Below, in pieces: positions 7,401 through 14,105 of a stretch of DNA of 24,812 nucleotides (the stretch's first letter is position 1; each line of letters starts with the position of its first letter). This stretch comes from CAYZEZ01 sp964477295. Lineage in GTDB: Bacteria > Bacteroidota > Bacteroidia > Bacteroidales > SM23-62. The notes beneath the pieces were generated by a model. The model was not told where the DNA came from. It did no database searches and saw only the letters and a program-made list of their open reading frames with translations. The DNA lies in contig CAYZEZ010000027.1 in NCBI GenBank assembly GCA_964477295.1, positions 1-24,812 on the forward strand, in the 5' to 3' direction. The position numbers and the translations under genes are program-made.

Positions 7401-10303
7401 GCCGATCCGTCAGCAGTCGCAAGCATGGTTGTATATTCCGCTTCAGCCGAGCACCAGTTATTGAGGTCGGTGAGCTCAATGGCCCCGGCCTTGAAATCGT
7501 AGTCAATTACGTCCTTAAAACATAATGTAAAGCTTCCCCTGTAACCTGTATTATTATAGTTATCGACAGATACATAATACCATTCACCTGGAGTAAGTGT
7601 ATCGGCCCCGATTGATAAATCATCATAGCTTCCAATATACCTGGAACATCCTATCTGGGCACCCATGCTGTCCCACAAAGCGATATACGGGTAATTCATG
7701 GTTCCCTCCGTTCCACCGATCTTCAGGTCGATCAAAATCTGTTCAGTTGTGGCCTGGAACTTAAACCACCGGTTAAAATTCGGACCTGTATTCCAGCAGG
7801 TTCCTGCCGACTCATCCGGAGTAGCATCCATGGTGGTATATTCGGCTTCTGCCGAACACCAGTTGTTCAGGTCGGTGATCTCGATGGCTCCTTCCCGGAA
7901 ATCGTAATCAATGGTATCTGTAACACACAGCGTAAATGTTCCCCTGTATCCCAGGGCACCGTAGTTATCAACTGCAATATAATACCATTCACCAGGCGTC
8001 AGGCTTGAACTCCCGATGGTAAGATCACTGTATTGAACCGAATACCTTGCACAGGCAACCTGTACATCATTGGTATCCCACATGGCAATATAGGGATATT
8101 GCATGGTCCCTTCATCACCTCCTGTTTTCAGTTCAATCAGTGCCTGGGTTCCTGTTGCCTGGAACTTAAACCACCGGTTATAATTGGGTCCTGTATTCCA
8201 GCAGGTTCCCTTTACCTGGTCGGCCGAGGCATTAATTGTTGTAAACGCAGCCTCGGCTGAACACCAATCATTCAGATCTGTAATTTCATAGGCACCTTCT
8301 TTGAAATCATAATCCACTGCATCTGAAATACATAAAGTGAATGTTCCTGTCCTGCTAAACGGGGTTAGATTGTCAATGGAAATATAATACCACTGTCCTG
8401 CTACCAGGCTGCTGCTACCAATAGCCAGGTCGGAATATTGTGCTGAATACCTGGCACAAGCCATCTGGGTATTTATTTCATCCCATAATGCGATATACGG
8501 GTACTGGATATCTCCTTCAGCTCCACCGGTCTTCAATTGTATACTAATACTGTTGGATGTGGCCTGGAACTTAAACCACACGTTATAATTCGGACCCGAA
8601 TTCCAGCAACTTCCCTTCAATTCATCTGCAGTCCCATTGAAATTATTAAATTCTGCATCGGTTGAACACCAGTTATTCAAATCAGTCAACAGGATGGCCC
8701 CTGCCTTAAAATCGTTGGTAACAGTATCATCCACGCAAAGAGTAAAGGTCCCTCTTCTTGCGGTACCACTTAAGTTATCTACATTAATATAGTACCAGTC
8801 CCCAATGGTGAGTCCGGTAGTACTCGTCTGAATATCATCATATTGTCCTATATAATTCCTACATGCCAGCACCGTATTTGCCTCATCCATGATCGCCAAC
8901 AGTGGATATTGTAATGTCCCCTCATCACCCCCTGTCTTAACATCTACGGTTACATATTCGGTAGTAGCCCGGAACTTAAACCACCTGTTATAATTCGGTC
9001 CGTTCGACCAGCAGGATGGCCGCGGTTCATCCCCGGTAGCATTCATAGTTGTAAACTCAGCATCTGCTGAACAATAGCCATCAATATCACCCAGTATCCT
9101 GGCGCCAGCCTTAAAATCATAATCGCGTACTTCAACATCCTGTGAATCCGCACTGGCACAACCAAACGGATCAGTATAATCATATTTGATCTTAAACGTA
9201 CCTACTCCGGCAGTATTCGGATCAAAGGTATTCGCAATGACACCCGTCCCGCTAAATGTACCTCCAACAGGAGAACCAACCAGGTCGGCCGGAGCATCGG
9301 TAATATCATATAATGTATCCAGTCCGCTAAACGAAACAACCGGCAGGGCATGAACATCAGTACTCTGATCATCCGCATCAGAACATCCCTCTGCATTCAC
9401 ATAAGTATAAGTAATCATATGTGAACCTGCCCCTGCTGAAGCCGGATCAAACTGGTCCCCTGAAATACCGTTGCCGGTAAATGTTCCTCCTACCGGAGCC
9501 CCGGTCAGGGTAACAGCCGCATCGTCAATACAGTAATCGGCCGCCAGTCCGACAAAACTGGCAGTAGGATTATTAAATATATCCAGGTTAAGTACGGAGG
9601 AATCTTTTGCCCCGCAACCATTTTTCTCAACAACTTTAACCAGCCCTGGAACACCGCCTACGGCACTCCAGGTGACTTGAAGACTATTCGGACCATCCAC
9701 CACGCTGGCAGGAGTCCCGTTAGCTACTGTCCATGTATAGGTAGACCCTACATGATTATCAACCGAATAGGTAATCACCGAACTGGCACATACTGTGTCA
9801 TCATCAGGCAAGACGGGCGAAGTCACAGGTGGGACACACAGATCGCACACAATATCTGCCACCCATCCTTCCCTTACGGTCCCCCCATCTGAAATAAACC
9901 GGACGGTAATGCAGGTATCTGTTCCCACAACACCAAAAGGGGCTGTTCCTTCCCCTGTATATTTTCCCAATAAGGATGAAGCGATAGAAGGACCGTCATA
10001 AATATATAATGTGTCGGAAGTATGAACTTCGAAGAGGGTAAAATCGAGTCCCGGGTTTCCGCCGTTATCAGAACAGATAGTAATCACATAATCCTCATTG
10101 GAATCATAATAATCCAGCGCACCGAACAACGTATCGCTATCCCTGAAAGTGCCTGAACATGTGGAAATTGTATCCCCGTCGTAATAGCTGATACGGTAAA
10201 TCTGACTGGAAATCGGAGTAGTGAAGGAGAGTATGAACAGAAGCAGGGGTAAAATGAATAGTGACCTGTAACGCAATGAAAAATCATTATGATTTTCATT
10301 CAA
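1..10303 (-). CDS. Giant secreted multi-repeat surface protein (CUB, PKD-like, 18 x ~133-aa repeat, SprB-like, HYR-like), C-terminus outside window
   Basis: One open frame runs from about 10303 to the left edge; codons are in the same phase at both ends, and no stop was met where I translated it. At least 3,434 residues are visible. Order from the N-terminus: signal peptide (hydrophobic ILPLLLFILSF after RYR), CUB-like domain (~35-155), PKD-like domain (~156-240), two Ig-like repeats (~242-393), 18 Cys-rich repeats (~394-2794), two SprB-like repeats (~2797-2955), then HYR-like 80-residue repeats to the edge. This make-up is typical of very large Bacteroidota adhesins or gliding-type surface proteins exported by the type IX system; the sorting domain would lie outside the window, so that route is inferred. 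The start is uncertain: no in-frame ATG exists near the signal peptide. TTG codons at 10303 and 10276 are in frame, while ATG at 10299 would fit only with one more T in a five-T tract. No enzymatic domain is seen. Confidence 0.9.
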   Translation of the reverse strand, partial: MNENHNDFSLRYRSLFILPLLLFILSFTTPISSQIYRISYYDGDTISTCSGTFRDSDTLFGALDYYDSNEDYVITICSDNGGNPGLDFTLFEVHTSDTLYIYDGPSIASSLLGKYTGEGTAPFGVVGTDTCITVRFISDGGTVREGWVADIVCDLCVPPVTSPVLPDDDTVCASSVITYSVDNHVGSTYTWTVANGTPASVVDGPNSLQVTWSAVGGVPGLVKVVEKNGCGAKDSSVLNLDIFNNPTASFVGLAADYCIDDAAVTLTGAPVGGTFTGNGISGDQFDPASAGAGSHMITYTYVNAEGCSDADDQSTDVHALPVVSFSGLDTLYDITDAPADLVGSPVGGTFSGTGVIANTFDPNTAGVGTFKIKYDYTDPFGCASADSQDVEVRDYDFKAGARILGDIDGYCSADAEFTTMNATGDEPRPSCWSNGPNYNRWFKFRATTEYVTVDVKTGGDEGTLQYPLLAIMDEANTVLACRNYIGQYDDIQTSTTGLTIGDWYYINVDNLSGTARRGTFTLCVDDTVTNDFKAGAILLTDLNNWCSTDAEFNNFNGTADELKGSCWNSGPNYNVWFKFQATSNSISIQLKTGGAEGDIQYPYIALWDEINTQMACARYSAQYSDLAIGSSSLVAGQWYYISIDNLTPFSRTGTFTLCISDAVDYDFKEGAYEITDLNDWCSAEAAFTTINASADQVKGTCWNTGPNYNRWFKFQATGTQALIELKTGGDEGTMQYPYIAMWDTNDVQVACARYSVQYSDLTIGSSSLTPGEWYYIAVDNYGALGYRGTFTLCVTDTIDYDFREGAIEITDLNNWCSAEAEYTTMDATPDESAGTCWNTGPNFNRWFKFQATTEQILIDLKIGGTEGTMNYPYIALWDSMGAQIGCSRYIGSYDDLSIGADTLTPGEWYYVSVDNYNNTGYRGSFTLCFKDVIDYDFKAGAIELTDLNNWCSAEAEYTTMLATADGSAGSCWNTGPNFNRWFTFVATTEEILIQLKIGGSEGDMRYPYIALWDSLDNQIACARYIGTYDDLSIGSDTLTPGERYYITVDNYNNTGYQGTFTLCLTDEIDYDFKAGAIEITDLNNWCSADAAYTTMLATADGFKGSCWNTGPNFNRWFTFLATTEEILVQLKIGGSEGDMDYPYVAIWDSLDNEIACARYIGRYDDLTVGATGLTPGDRYYITVDNYANTGYRGTFTLCATDVIDYDFQAGAIELTDLNNWCSADAAYTTLNATADGSAGSCWNTGPNFNRWFMFQATTNEIMVDLKIGGSEGDMDYPYIAIWDTNLNQVACARYVSQYEDLRVGSDTLTIGEWYYITVDNYNALGYRGSFTLCITDTIDYDFKSGAIEITNYADYCSANAEYTTIGASADETRGSCWNTGPNFNRWFRFQATGTDVTIWLKTGDIEGTMDYPYLALWDTMGIELACDSYISQFSDLEIVYTALTPGEWYYISVDNYNALGYRGTFTLCTDDEISYDFVEGAIELSDLTDWCSAYGEYSTVSASADQARGSCWVNGPNYNRWFKFQAPSTDIAVQIRIQGIEGTLRRPYVALWDTNLIEVSCNTYYSDYGDIEVASTGLTPGEWYFISADNWPGGYRGTFTLCVTEAHPNDDKANAIEISDLNGWCSDSAKYSNIIATADESQGSCWAGATNKNVWFKFQATSANVTIKVITGNDAGEMRSQQVALWTAAGVEVDCGNINGSGIVTIVNGTLTIGNWYYISVDDDETTGNSGTFSLCVEDDLVYPFPPGATELTELSNWCSPAAAYTNSTEPNDVISGSCWSGATFKNRWFKFQATTNQIKVEVKTGNPGYGSMQRQQVALFNSTGAEVACAVWIANQGTITLQSDSLTPGNWYHFAVDDDNVSGTFSLCIDDEVDYDFRAGAIELTDLNGWCSADAAYTNLFATYDEDSGSCWTGTVYKNVWFKFTATTSFIKVLVKTGEIYGTMQRQQVSLWNAAGDEVACAVWIANQGTITLQTDTLSIGNDYWISVDDDRVNGTFSLCVDDNIDYDFRAGAIELTDLNDWCSSDAAYENTFATYDEDSGSCWTGTVYKNVWFKFQANTTFIKILIKTGTIYGNMQRQQVSLWNTAGDEVACALWVANQGTITMQTNDLTIGDWYWISVDDDRVSGSFTLCVDENIDNDFKDGAIELTDLNDWCSADAAYDNIFATYDEDSGSCWTGTVYKNVWFKFQANTTYIKIRVSTGTIYGNMQRQQVSLWNAAGEEVACTKWISNQGTITLQTNDLAIGDWYWISVDDDYVSGSFTLCADENIDYDFKDGAIELTDMNDWCSADAAYDNVFATYDEDSGSCWSGTDYKNVWFTFVANSSYIKVGVTTGDIYGTMYRQQVSLWNAAGDEVACARWLNYTGTVTLQTDTLTAGHRYWISVDDDYRSGTFSLCLDENYSFDYREGAIEITDMDDWCSSDAQYDNLFATFDRDTGSCWTGTQYNNVWFKFTAETRFAKVQIKTGSVYGTMRRQQVSMWNESDMEVGCAKWIATTGTITLSADSLIVGNTYYISVDDDLTSGSFTICFDKNPDYDYWEGAIQLTDLSDWCSADAQYNNTFATADRDMGDCWSGTVNKNVWFTFTATGSFIKALVSTGTIYGTMQRQQVALWNADSVQVACARWVGNTGTISMQIDTLTAGHQYWISVDDDYVSGTFTLCVDDVADYDFKSGALELTDLNNWCSNDAQYSNLFATADQDMGSCWGGVDNKNVWFKFQAINNNFELRVRTGTVYGTMRRQQAAFWNEAGVELGCGLHPATTGDMLVTVDTLTIGNWYYISVDDNQTSGSFSICVNGDPLFVGITGTDITCFGFDDGAATAAGGGGMPPYTYSWTGPGAFTSTDSAITALEPGLYTVTVTDGFLETANNSITIIEPLALTVVTDNINDVSCSGVADGDLEISVAGGTVPLDYSWTGPGTFTSTLQDLYNIVDGAYDLTLTDDNGCVTLHSDTVRIGDVTAPTVITQNLTVQLDGFGDASITAAMVDNGSSDACGIDTMFLDVYDFTCANVGGNAVTLTVVDVNGNLNTAGATITVEDNVLPTMACQDITVYLDAGGTVNIAAVDVDGGSSDACGIALRSIDQTTFTCADVGANAVTLTVTDNNGNFNTCGATVTVLDTISPTASCNDITVQLDAGGNASIVAADIDAGSSDNCGIASLVINPSSFTCANVGANTVTLTVTDDNANVSTCNATVTVEDNIAPSAVCQNISVYLDGSGNASIVPADIDNGSSDACGIANLALDVTTFDCSDVGANAVTLTVTDNNSNTNSCGATVTVLDTVSPTAVCQDITVQLNALGTATIASADIDNGSSDACGIASRSLDITNFGCADVGANTVELTVIDNNGNSSTCTATVNVEDNIAPTAICQNVIVQLDAGGNASITTGDINNGSSDACGIDTMYLDNYTFDCNDVGNNTVILTVEDVNGNSATCNATVTI
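1437..1915 (-). repeat. Two SprB-like repeats in the giant protein
   Basis: Two adjacent stretches of about 80 residues share the signature (D)I/VxCxGxxDG(A/D), then PPYTYSWTGPG or PLDYSWTGPG, then FTST, then GLYTVTVTD or GAYDLTLTD. This matches the SprB repeat found in Bacteroidota gliding adhesins and other large cell-surface proteins. They link the 18-unit array to the HYR-like repeats. Confidence 0.8.
1921..9124 (-). repeat. Tandem array of 18 protein-coding repeats, about 393-408 bp each
   Basis: Each unit starts with a DYDF(K/R)xGAIE-type motif; starts lie near 9124, 8717, 8313, 7909, 7503, 7100, 6695, 6293, 5885, 5478, 5079, 4681, 4284, 3891, 3493, 3097, 2700 and 2306. Every unit carries WCSxxA, SCW, an N(R/V)WFKF-type strand, an ACAR/ACAxW motif and a final TLC or SLC, giving four Cys that could form two disulfides. 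The fold looks like the bacterial pre-peptidase C-terminal (PPC) type; that family call is from pattern only. Two subtypes occur: the N-terminal units are 134-136 residues long with GPN(F/Y)NRWF and VDNY, the C-terminal units 131-133 residues with RQQVxLWN and SVDDD. Confidence 0.88.
9136..10200 (-). other. N-terminal CUB-like, PKD-like and two Ig-like domains of the giant protein
   Basis: The mature N-terminus has CUB hallmarks: two spaced Cys (STCSG, TICSD), the LYIYDGPS strand, and TCITVRFISDGG. Next comes a PKD-like stretch with YTWTVANG and a closing NGCG. Two tandem Ig-like repeats of about 78 residues follow, each with PVGGTF(T/S)G(N/T)G and FDP(A/N)(S/T)AG, a repeat type common in large Bacteroidota surface proteins. 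Domain edges are approximate. CUB and PKD-like modules are usually carbohydrate- or protein-binding, so adhesion is a reasonable but unproved role. Confidence 0.75.
10200..10303 (-). other. Signal peptide region of the giant surface protein
   Basis: The frame reads a polar, Arg-containing start (NDFSLRYRS), then a hydrophobic core (LFILPLLLFILSF), then TTPISSQ, which fits a Sec signal peptide with cleavage near SSQ. The candidate starts are TTG at 10303 (about 34 residues before the mature protein) and TTG at 10276 (a compact 25-residue signal). ATG at 10299 is out of frame by one base. The Sec prediction is firm; the exact start is not. Confidence 0.75.
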
Positions 10304-10408
10304 CCTAACCGGATGATATTTATTTGAACCTTTTATCAAAGTCTTTCAGTGATCAGTAACAATCGGGTTTTGCTTCATTTAATGGACTCTGTAAGGTAAA
10401 ATAAGGTT

Positions 10409-10445
10409 GCAGGTTGAATTAATCCTCTGTCATTAATTAACCTGC
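10409..10445. promoter_or_regulatory. Near-perfect inverted repeat upstream of the giant gene
   Basis: Arms GCAGGTTgAATTAAT (10409-10423) and ATTAATTAACCTGC (10432-10445) pair over 14 bases with one bulged G around an 8-base loop. It lies about 105 bases upstream of the giant gene start. It could be an operator or a transcript hairpin; no T-run on the minus strand marks it clearly as a terminator. Confidence 0.4.
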
Positions 10446-10567
10446 ATTAAATACAAAAATTTAATATGAAAAACCCGTTCACGTTAAGCCCGTTAAATAT
10501 ATAAAATATTGTTTATAATCAGGTAGATAGAGTTATTAACGAAACCTGAACATTTTAACGTTGAATA

Positions 10568-10598
10568 GCGTAAAAGGTTACCTGATAGAATTTTACGC
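10568..10598. terminator. Inverted repeat downstream of pntB, possible terminator
   Basis: GCGTAAAA (10568-10575) and TTTTACGC (10591-10598) are perfect 8-base inverted arms around a 15-base loop, 122 bases past the pntB stop. The stem is AT-rich and weak, so a terminator role is only a possibility; it could instead be a protein-binding site. Confidence 0.25.
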
Positions 10599-10719
10599 AA
10601 AATTAACTCTTTGACCAACGTGTTAATTACTTACACGAAATCATTCAGAACCGGCACCAAAACAAAAACCCTGAAAAACCCATCTTGCAATGGTTTGCGC
10701 CCTCTACTGTTAATAAAAC

Positions 10720-12177
10720 TTAAAGATTTTTTATCTCCGCTACAAGCTTCTGCAGCGAGTCCTTGGCACTTCCAAAATACATCCGCGTATTATCCGCAAA
10801 GAACAGGAAGTTCTCAATGGCCGCATATCCTTTACCCATACCCCGCTTCATTACCACAACATTCCTGGCCTCATGCACCTTTATGATGGGCATCCCGTAG
10901 ATCGGGCTGGAGGGGTCATCCAGGGCAGCAGGATTAACCACATCATTGGCCCCTATCACCAGGGCTACGTCGGTATTGGGCATATCGGGATTAATTTCAT
11001 CCATTCCCACCAGTTGTTCGTAAGGGACTTCCGCTTCGGCCAGTAATACGTTCATGTGACCAGGCATACGTCCTGCCACGGGATGGATTGCAAACTTAAC
11101 TTCCACTCCCTTTTCCTCCAGCAATTTCGCCATCTCATTACATACATGCTGTGCCTGTGCAACGGCCAGCCCGTAACCAGGGATAATGACTACTTTCTTC
11201 GAATAACTCAACAATACCGATAAATCACTGGCTGTGATCTCCTTAACCAATCCCTTCTCTCTGTCAACACCGGCCCCGCCTCCTCCAAATGCTCCCACAA
11301 TGACATTAAACAAGCTCCTGTTCATTGCCTTGCACATAAGAATCGTTAAAATGATGCCTGCGGATCCAACAAGAATACCACCTAACAGCATGGCCTCGTT
11401 GTGATAAAGAAATCCACCCATGGCCGCAGCAATACCGGTAAATGAATTCAGCAGTGAAATAACCACCGGCATATCCGCACCACCTATTGGCATAACGAAA
11501 AGAACACCGTATACCAGGGAGACTGCTAACATGGCATAAACAACCAGCATCAATCGCCCGGGTGACATGGATGTACGCGACATGATGAAAACAAAGAATC
11601 CTATCAGGACCAGCAATAAGATAATATTCAGGTACTTCAGGAAACCGGAATGGATATCTTTGATTTTATTATCAAGCTTTCCATATGCCACCATGCTACC
11701 CGTAAAAGATACAGAACCGATCATTAATCCCAATAAGATCACCAATACCTGTCCGTTCAGCATTCCCTGCCCTGCCATTAGTGCAGGAGCAATATTGGGG
11801 AATTCCCGGAGGGATATGAGTGCCGCAGCAGCCCCGCCCGTCCCGTTAAAAAATGAGACAAGCTGAGGCATGGCAGTCATTTTTACCCGGCGGGCAATTA
11901 TCCAGCCGGCAACGGTTCCGATAAAAATTGCGCTGATAATGAATCCAAGATTTTTTATCCCATTACCCTGATCATCTTTGTGCAGTAATAGGGTGGCTAT
12001 AATAGCCAGGATCATTCCAATACCAGCCCAAAGGTTACCTTTTCTTGCGGTTTCAGGATGGCTGAGCATTTTAAGCCCAACAACAAAAAGGATTGCTGCT
12101 AACAGGTAACATAACTCCAATATTGACCGGCCGGAAGTAAAACCGGCAGTTTCCGCGGTATTTATTGCGTCATTCAT
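10720..12177 (-). CDS. pntB: NAD(P) transhydrogenase subunit beta, PntB (485 aa)
   Basis: This is the membrane and NADP(H)-binding subunit of proton-translocating transhydrogenase, which couples hydride transfer between NADH and NADP+ to proton movement. The N-terminal two thirds are hydrophobic multi-pass helices including GGADMPVVISLLNSFTGIAA, a family hallmark. The C-terminal NADP domain shows IPGYGLAVAQAQ, HPVAGRMPGHMNVLLAEA, GANDVVNPAA and KRGMGKGYAAIEN. The chosen start, ATG at 12177, gives a normal length and begins 4 bases after the pntA2 stop; extending to 12249 would add 24 atypical residues overlapping pntA2. It is the last gene of a pntA-pntA2-pntB operon. All key motifs are intact. 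Confidence 0.96.
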   Translation of the reverse strand: MNDAINTAETAGFTSGRSILELCYLLAAILFVVGLKMLSHPETARKGNLWAGIGMILAIIATLLLHKDDQGNGIKNLGFIISAIFIGTVAGWIIARRVKMTAMPQLVSFFNGTGGAAAALISLREFPNIAPALMAGQGMLNGQVLVILLGLMIGSVSFTGSMVAYGKLDNKIKDIHSGFLKYLNIILLLVLIGFFVFIMSRTSMSPGRLMLVVYAMLAVSLVYGVLFVMPIGGADMPVVISLLNSFTGIAAAMGGFLYHNEAMLLGGILVGSAGIILTILMCKAMNRSLFNVIVGAFGGGGAGVDREKGLVKEITASDLSVLLSYSKKVVIIPGYGLAVAQAQHVCNEMAKLLEEKGVEVKFAIHPVAGRMPGHMNVLLAEAEVPYEQLVGMDEINPDMPNTDVALVIGANDVVNPAALDDPSSPIYGMPIIKVHEARNVVVMKRGMGKGYAAIENFLFFADNTRMYFGSAKDSLQKLVAEIKNL

Positions 12178-12181
12178 AAAA

Positions 12182-12490
12182 TTATTTACTCTTTTTCTTG
12201 CGAAACATTTCCAACATCCTGTCGGTAACCACAAATCCCCCTGCAACATTTAACGTTGCAAGCACAATCCCAATAATTCCCAGAACCAGGGTCAATGTGT
12301 TATCGGCATGGCCAACAAGGATAATTGCTCCGATAATGATCACGCCGCTTATTGCATTGGCTCCCGACATGAGGGGAGTATGCAAAACAGCAGGGACATT
12401 GGAAATGATAACTATACCCAGGAATATACAAAGAACAATGATAAAGATTGCTGCCCTGTTAACATAAAAGAACTGTAAAATACTTTCCAT
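12182..12490 (-). CDS. NAD(P) transhydrogenase subunit alpha, membrane part, PntAB/PntA2 (102 aa)
   Basis: A small hydrophobic protein with about three membrane helices (FIIVLCIFLGIVII; ANAISGVIIIGAIILVG; LGIIGIVLATLNVAGGF) and a basic tail (FRKKKSK). It corresponds to the C-terminal membrane domain of one-piece PntA, encoded separately as in three-subunit transhydrogenases. The NVPAVLHTPLMSGANAISG stretch is characteristic. It lies between pntA (46 bases upstream) and pntB (4 bases downstream). The split form is common among bacteria outside the enterics. Confidence 0.93.
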   Translation of the reverse strand: MESILQFFYVNRAAIFIIVLCIFLGIVIISNVPAVLHTPLMSGANAISGVIIIGAIILVGHADNTLTLVLGIIGIVLATLNVAGGFVVTDRMLEMFRKKKSK

Positions 12491-12536
12491 GGTTCAATAG
12501 ATTAAACTGCATTGGATACGATGTTCAACTCTTGAT

Positions 12537-13664
12537 CTATTCATTTTCAAAATGAATTATTTCCCTGACTCTTTCATTAACAATCTCCCGATCCCTGGTG
12601 ATGCATGTTGAACTCACTATCTCGTCTTCAAAATTCAAATTGATATTCCCTTCTTCATCAGTTATCAAATCAAGAAAGTTGGTATAATTATTTCCAAGCA
12701 TCTTGCTTGCATCTGCAGGCATGCGCGACGGGAAGTTGGAGTTTCCAATAATCCTGACCTGCTTATGGAGGATGGTTTCATCTTTTTTTGTTAATTCACA
12801 ATTTCCTCCTGATCCGGCCGCCATGTCGATTATAACCGAACCAGGCTGCATGGCTTCAACCGTTTCCCTGGAAATCAACAATGGCGATTTCTTCCCGGGT
12901 ATCTGGGCTGTACATATGATAACATTCGATTTAATTGCGTGATCATGTATCAATTGCTGTTGCTTTTGTTTAAAATCATCGGCCTGTTCTACCGCATAAC
13001 CTCCTGCAGAGGCATCTTCTTTTGCTCCTTCCACTTCAATAAAACGGCCTCCGAGGCTCATAACCTCTTCTTTCACAGCAGCTCTGACATCAAATACCTC
13101 GACAACAGCTCCTAACTTTTTTGCCGTGGCCAGGGCTTGCAAACCCGCCACTCCTGCTCCCAGAATTAGAATTTTCGATGGCTTTATTGTTCCGGAAGCA
13201 CTCATAAACATCGGGAAAAAGTTGGGTAATTTGCTGGCAGCAACAAGGACGGCCTTATAGCCGGCAATCGTCGCCATGGAAGATAAAATATCGACCGCCT
13301 GGGCACGCGAGGAGCGCGGAGCCATGTCGAGACTGAAAGCAGTAACATTTGAATCAGCAAGTTTTTGCACCACTCCTGTATTAGTCAGTGGATTCAGGAT
13401 GGCTACAAGGACCTTTCCTGCAGGTATTTCATTATCTTCAGGGGGATTAATCTTCAGAATAACATCCGATTCCTTCAGGATATACTCTTTTGTCTGGATA
13501 ACTCCACCGGCATCGACGTATTCTTCATTACTTGCACAGGAAGAATTTCCGGCATCTGATTCGATTAAAACAGTCAGGTTCTTTTTTACCAGTTTCGATA
13601 CATTCTCAGGAAGTAATGCAACCCTGTTCTCATGGCCTCCTTCCCTTACTATTCCAACGATCAT
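12537..13664 (-). CDS. pntA: NAD(P) transhydrogenase subunit alpha, soluble NAD-binding part, PntA1 (375 aa)
   Basis: This is the soluble NAD(H)-binding subunit of the transhydrogenase, related to alanine dehydrogenase. The first ATG (13664) gives MIVGIVRE, with the conserved E-x-R-VALLPENV start. Family motifs follow: RSSRAQAVDILSSMATIAGY, the NAD-binding GAGVAGLQALATAKKLGA ending in VFDVR, and AGGYA for the mobile loop. At 375 residues it is the expected size for the split alpha-1 subunit; its membrane part is the next gene. It is the first gene of the operon and diverges from the nuoE-like gene, so the region from 13665 to 14208 should carry both promoters. Confidence 0.95.
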   Translation of the reverse strand: MIVGIVREGGHENRVALLPENVSKLVKKNLTVLIESDAGNSSCASNEEYVDAGGVIQTKEYILKESDVILKINPPEDNEIPAGKVLVAILNPLTNTGVVQKLADSNVTAFSLDMAPRSSRAQAVDILSSMATIAGYKAVLVAASKLPNFFPMFMSASGTIKPSKILILGAGVAGLQALATAKKLGAVVEVFDVRAAVKEEVMSLGGRFIEVEGAKEDASAGGYAVEQADDFKQKQQQLIHDHAIKSNVIICTAQIPGKKSPLLISRETVEAMQPGSVIIDMAAGSGGNCELTKKDETILHKQVRIIGNSNFPSRMPADASKMLGNNYTNFLDLITDEEGNINLNFEDEIVSSTCITRDREIVNERVREIIHFENE

Positions 13665-13833
13665 TTTATTGGATTTTTAATATGTCCTATTGAAGTACCC
13701 CGCCCTATCTGTACCTATTCCTTAGGGAGTGTTCAGTGCCAGGAATCTTCGATCCATTATTATTTTTTTGTTCGCTCGCTGATCCCGCCATATACAGCTG
13801 AGAATGTATCCGCAGGATTCACGTTTCGGAGGC

Positions 13834-13841
13834 CAAATTTA
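13834..13841 (-). promoter_or_regulatory. Candidate -7 element for the pnt operon
   Basis: On the minus strand this reads TAAATTTG, a full match to the Bacteroidota -7 consensus TAnnTTTG. It would give a leader of roughly 160 bases before pntA. No clear TTG element was found at the expected upstream spacing, so confidence is low. Confidence 0.3.
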
Positions 13842-13950
13842 GGAAATTATTTTTAATTAATCTAAGTATAACTGCTAACTGTTTATGGTAAGACTGTATA
13901 CTAATTTTGATCAGACAAGAGATATTATTTAGAATTAATATACTTTCGGC

Positions 13951-14005
13951 CAGATTTAACATTAACAGGCCACCTGTAACGTTTTTTTTCATAAATTTAT
14001 TTGGA
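13951..14005. repeat. 55-bp direct repeat, left copy, flanking N gap 1
   Basis: These 55 bases end directly at the N run and are identical to 14106-14160, which begin directly after it. Such identity of contig ends is the usual mark of two contigs that overlap but were joined with a fixed 100-N spacer. Confidence 0.9.
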
Positions 14006-14105
14006 NNNNNNNNNNNNNNNNNNNNNNNNNNNNNNNNNNNNNNNNNNNNNNNNNNNNNNNNNNNNNNNNNNNNNNNNNNNNNNNNNNNNNNNNNNNNNNN
14101 NNNNN
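14006..14105. other. Assembly gap of 100 N (gap 1)
   Basis: Exactly 100 undetermined bases. The round length and identical 55-base flanks suggest a placeholder rather than a measured distance. Confidence 0.99.

Larger units (their letters stand above)
10304..10719. other. AT-rich intergenic region between pntB and the giant gene
   Basis: This 416-base stretch separates pntB from the giant-protein gene; both are read on the minus strand, so it should hold the pnt terminator and the promoter of the giant gene. No coding frame is supported. Two inverted repeats are visible (listed separately). A Bacteroidota-like -7 element (TAnnTTTG) on the minus strand is possible at 10598-10605, but no well-spaced upstream element was found, so I do not call a promoter. 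Confidence 0.6.

Noticed and set aside
12178..12249. Longer N-terminus for PntB starting at 12249
   Set aside because: The added residues are unlike PntB and overlap the end of pntA2; ATG at 12177 gives the expected start and spacing.
12198..12467. Plus-strand 89-codon frame opposite pntA2
   Set aside because: Shadow of a well-supported membrane protein gene on the other strand.
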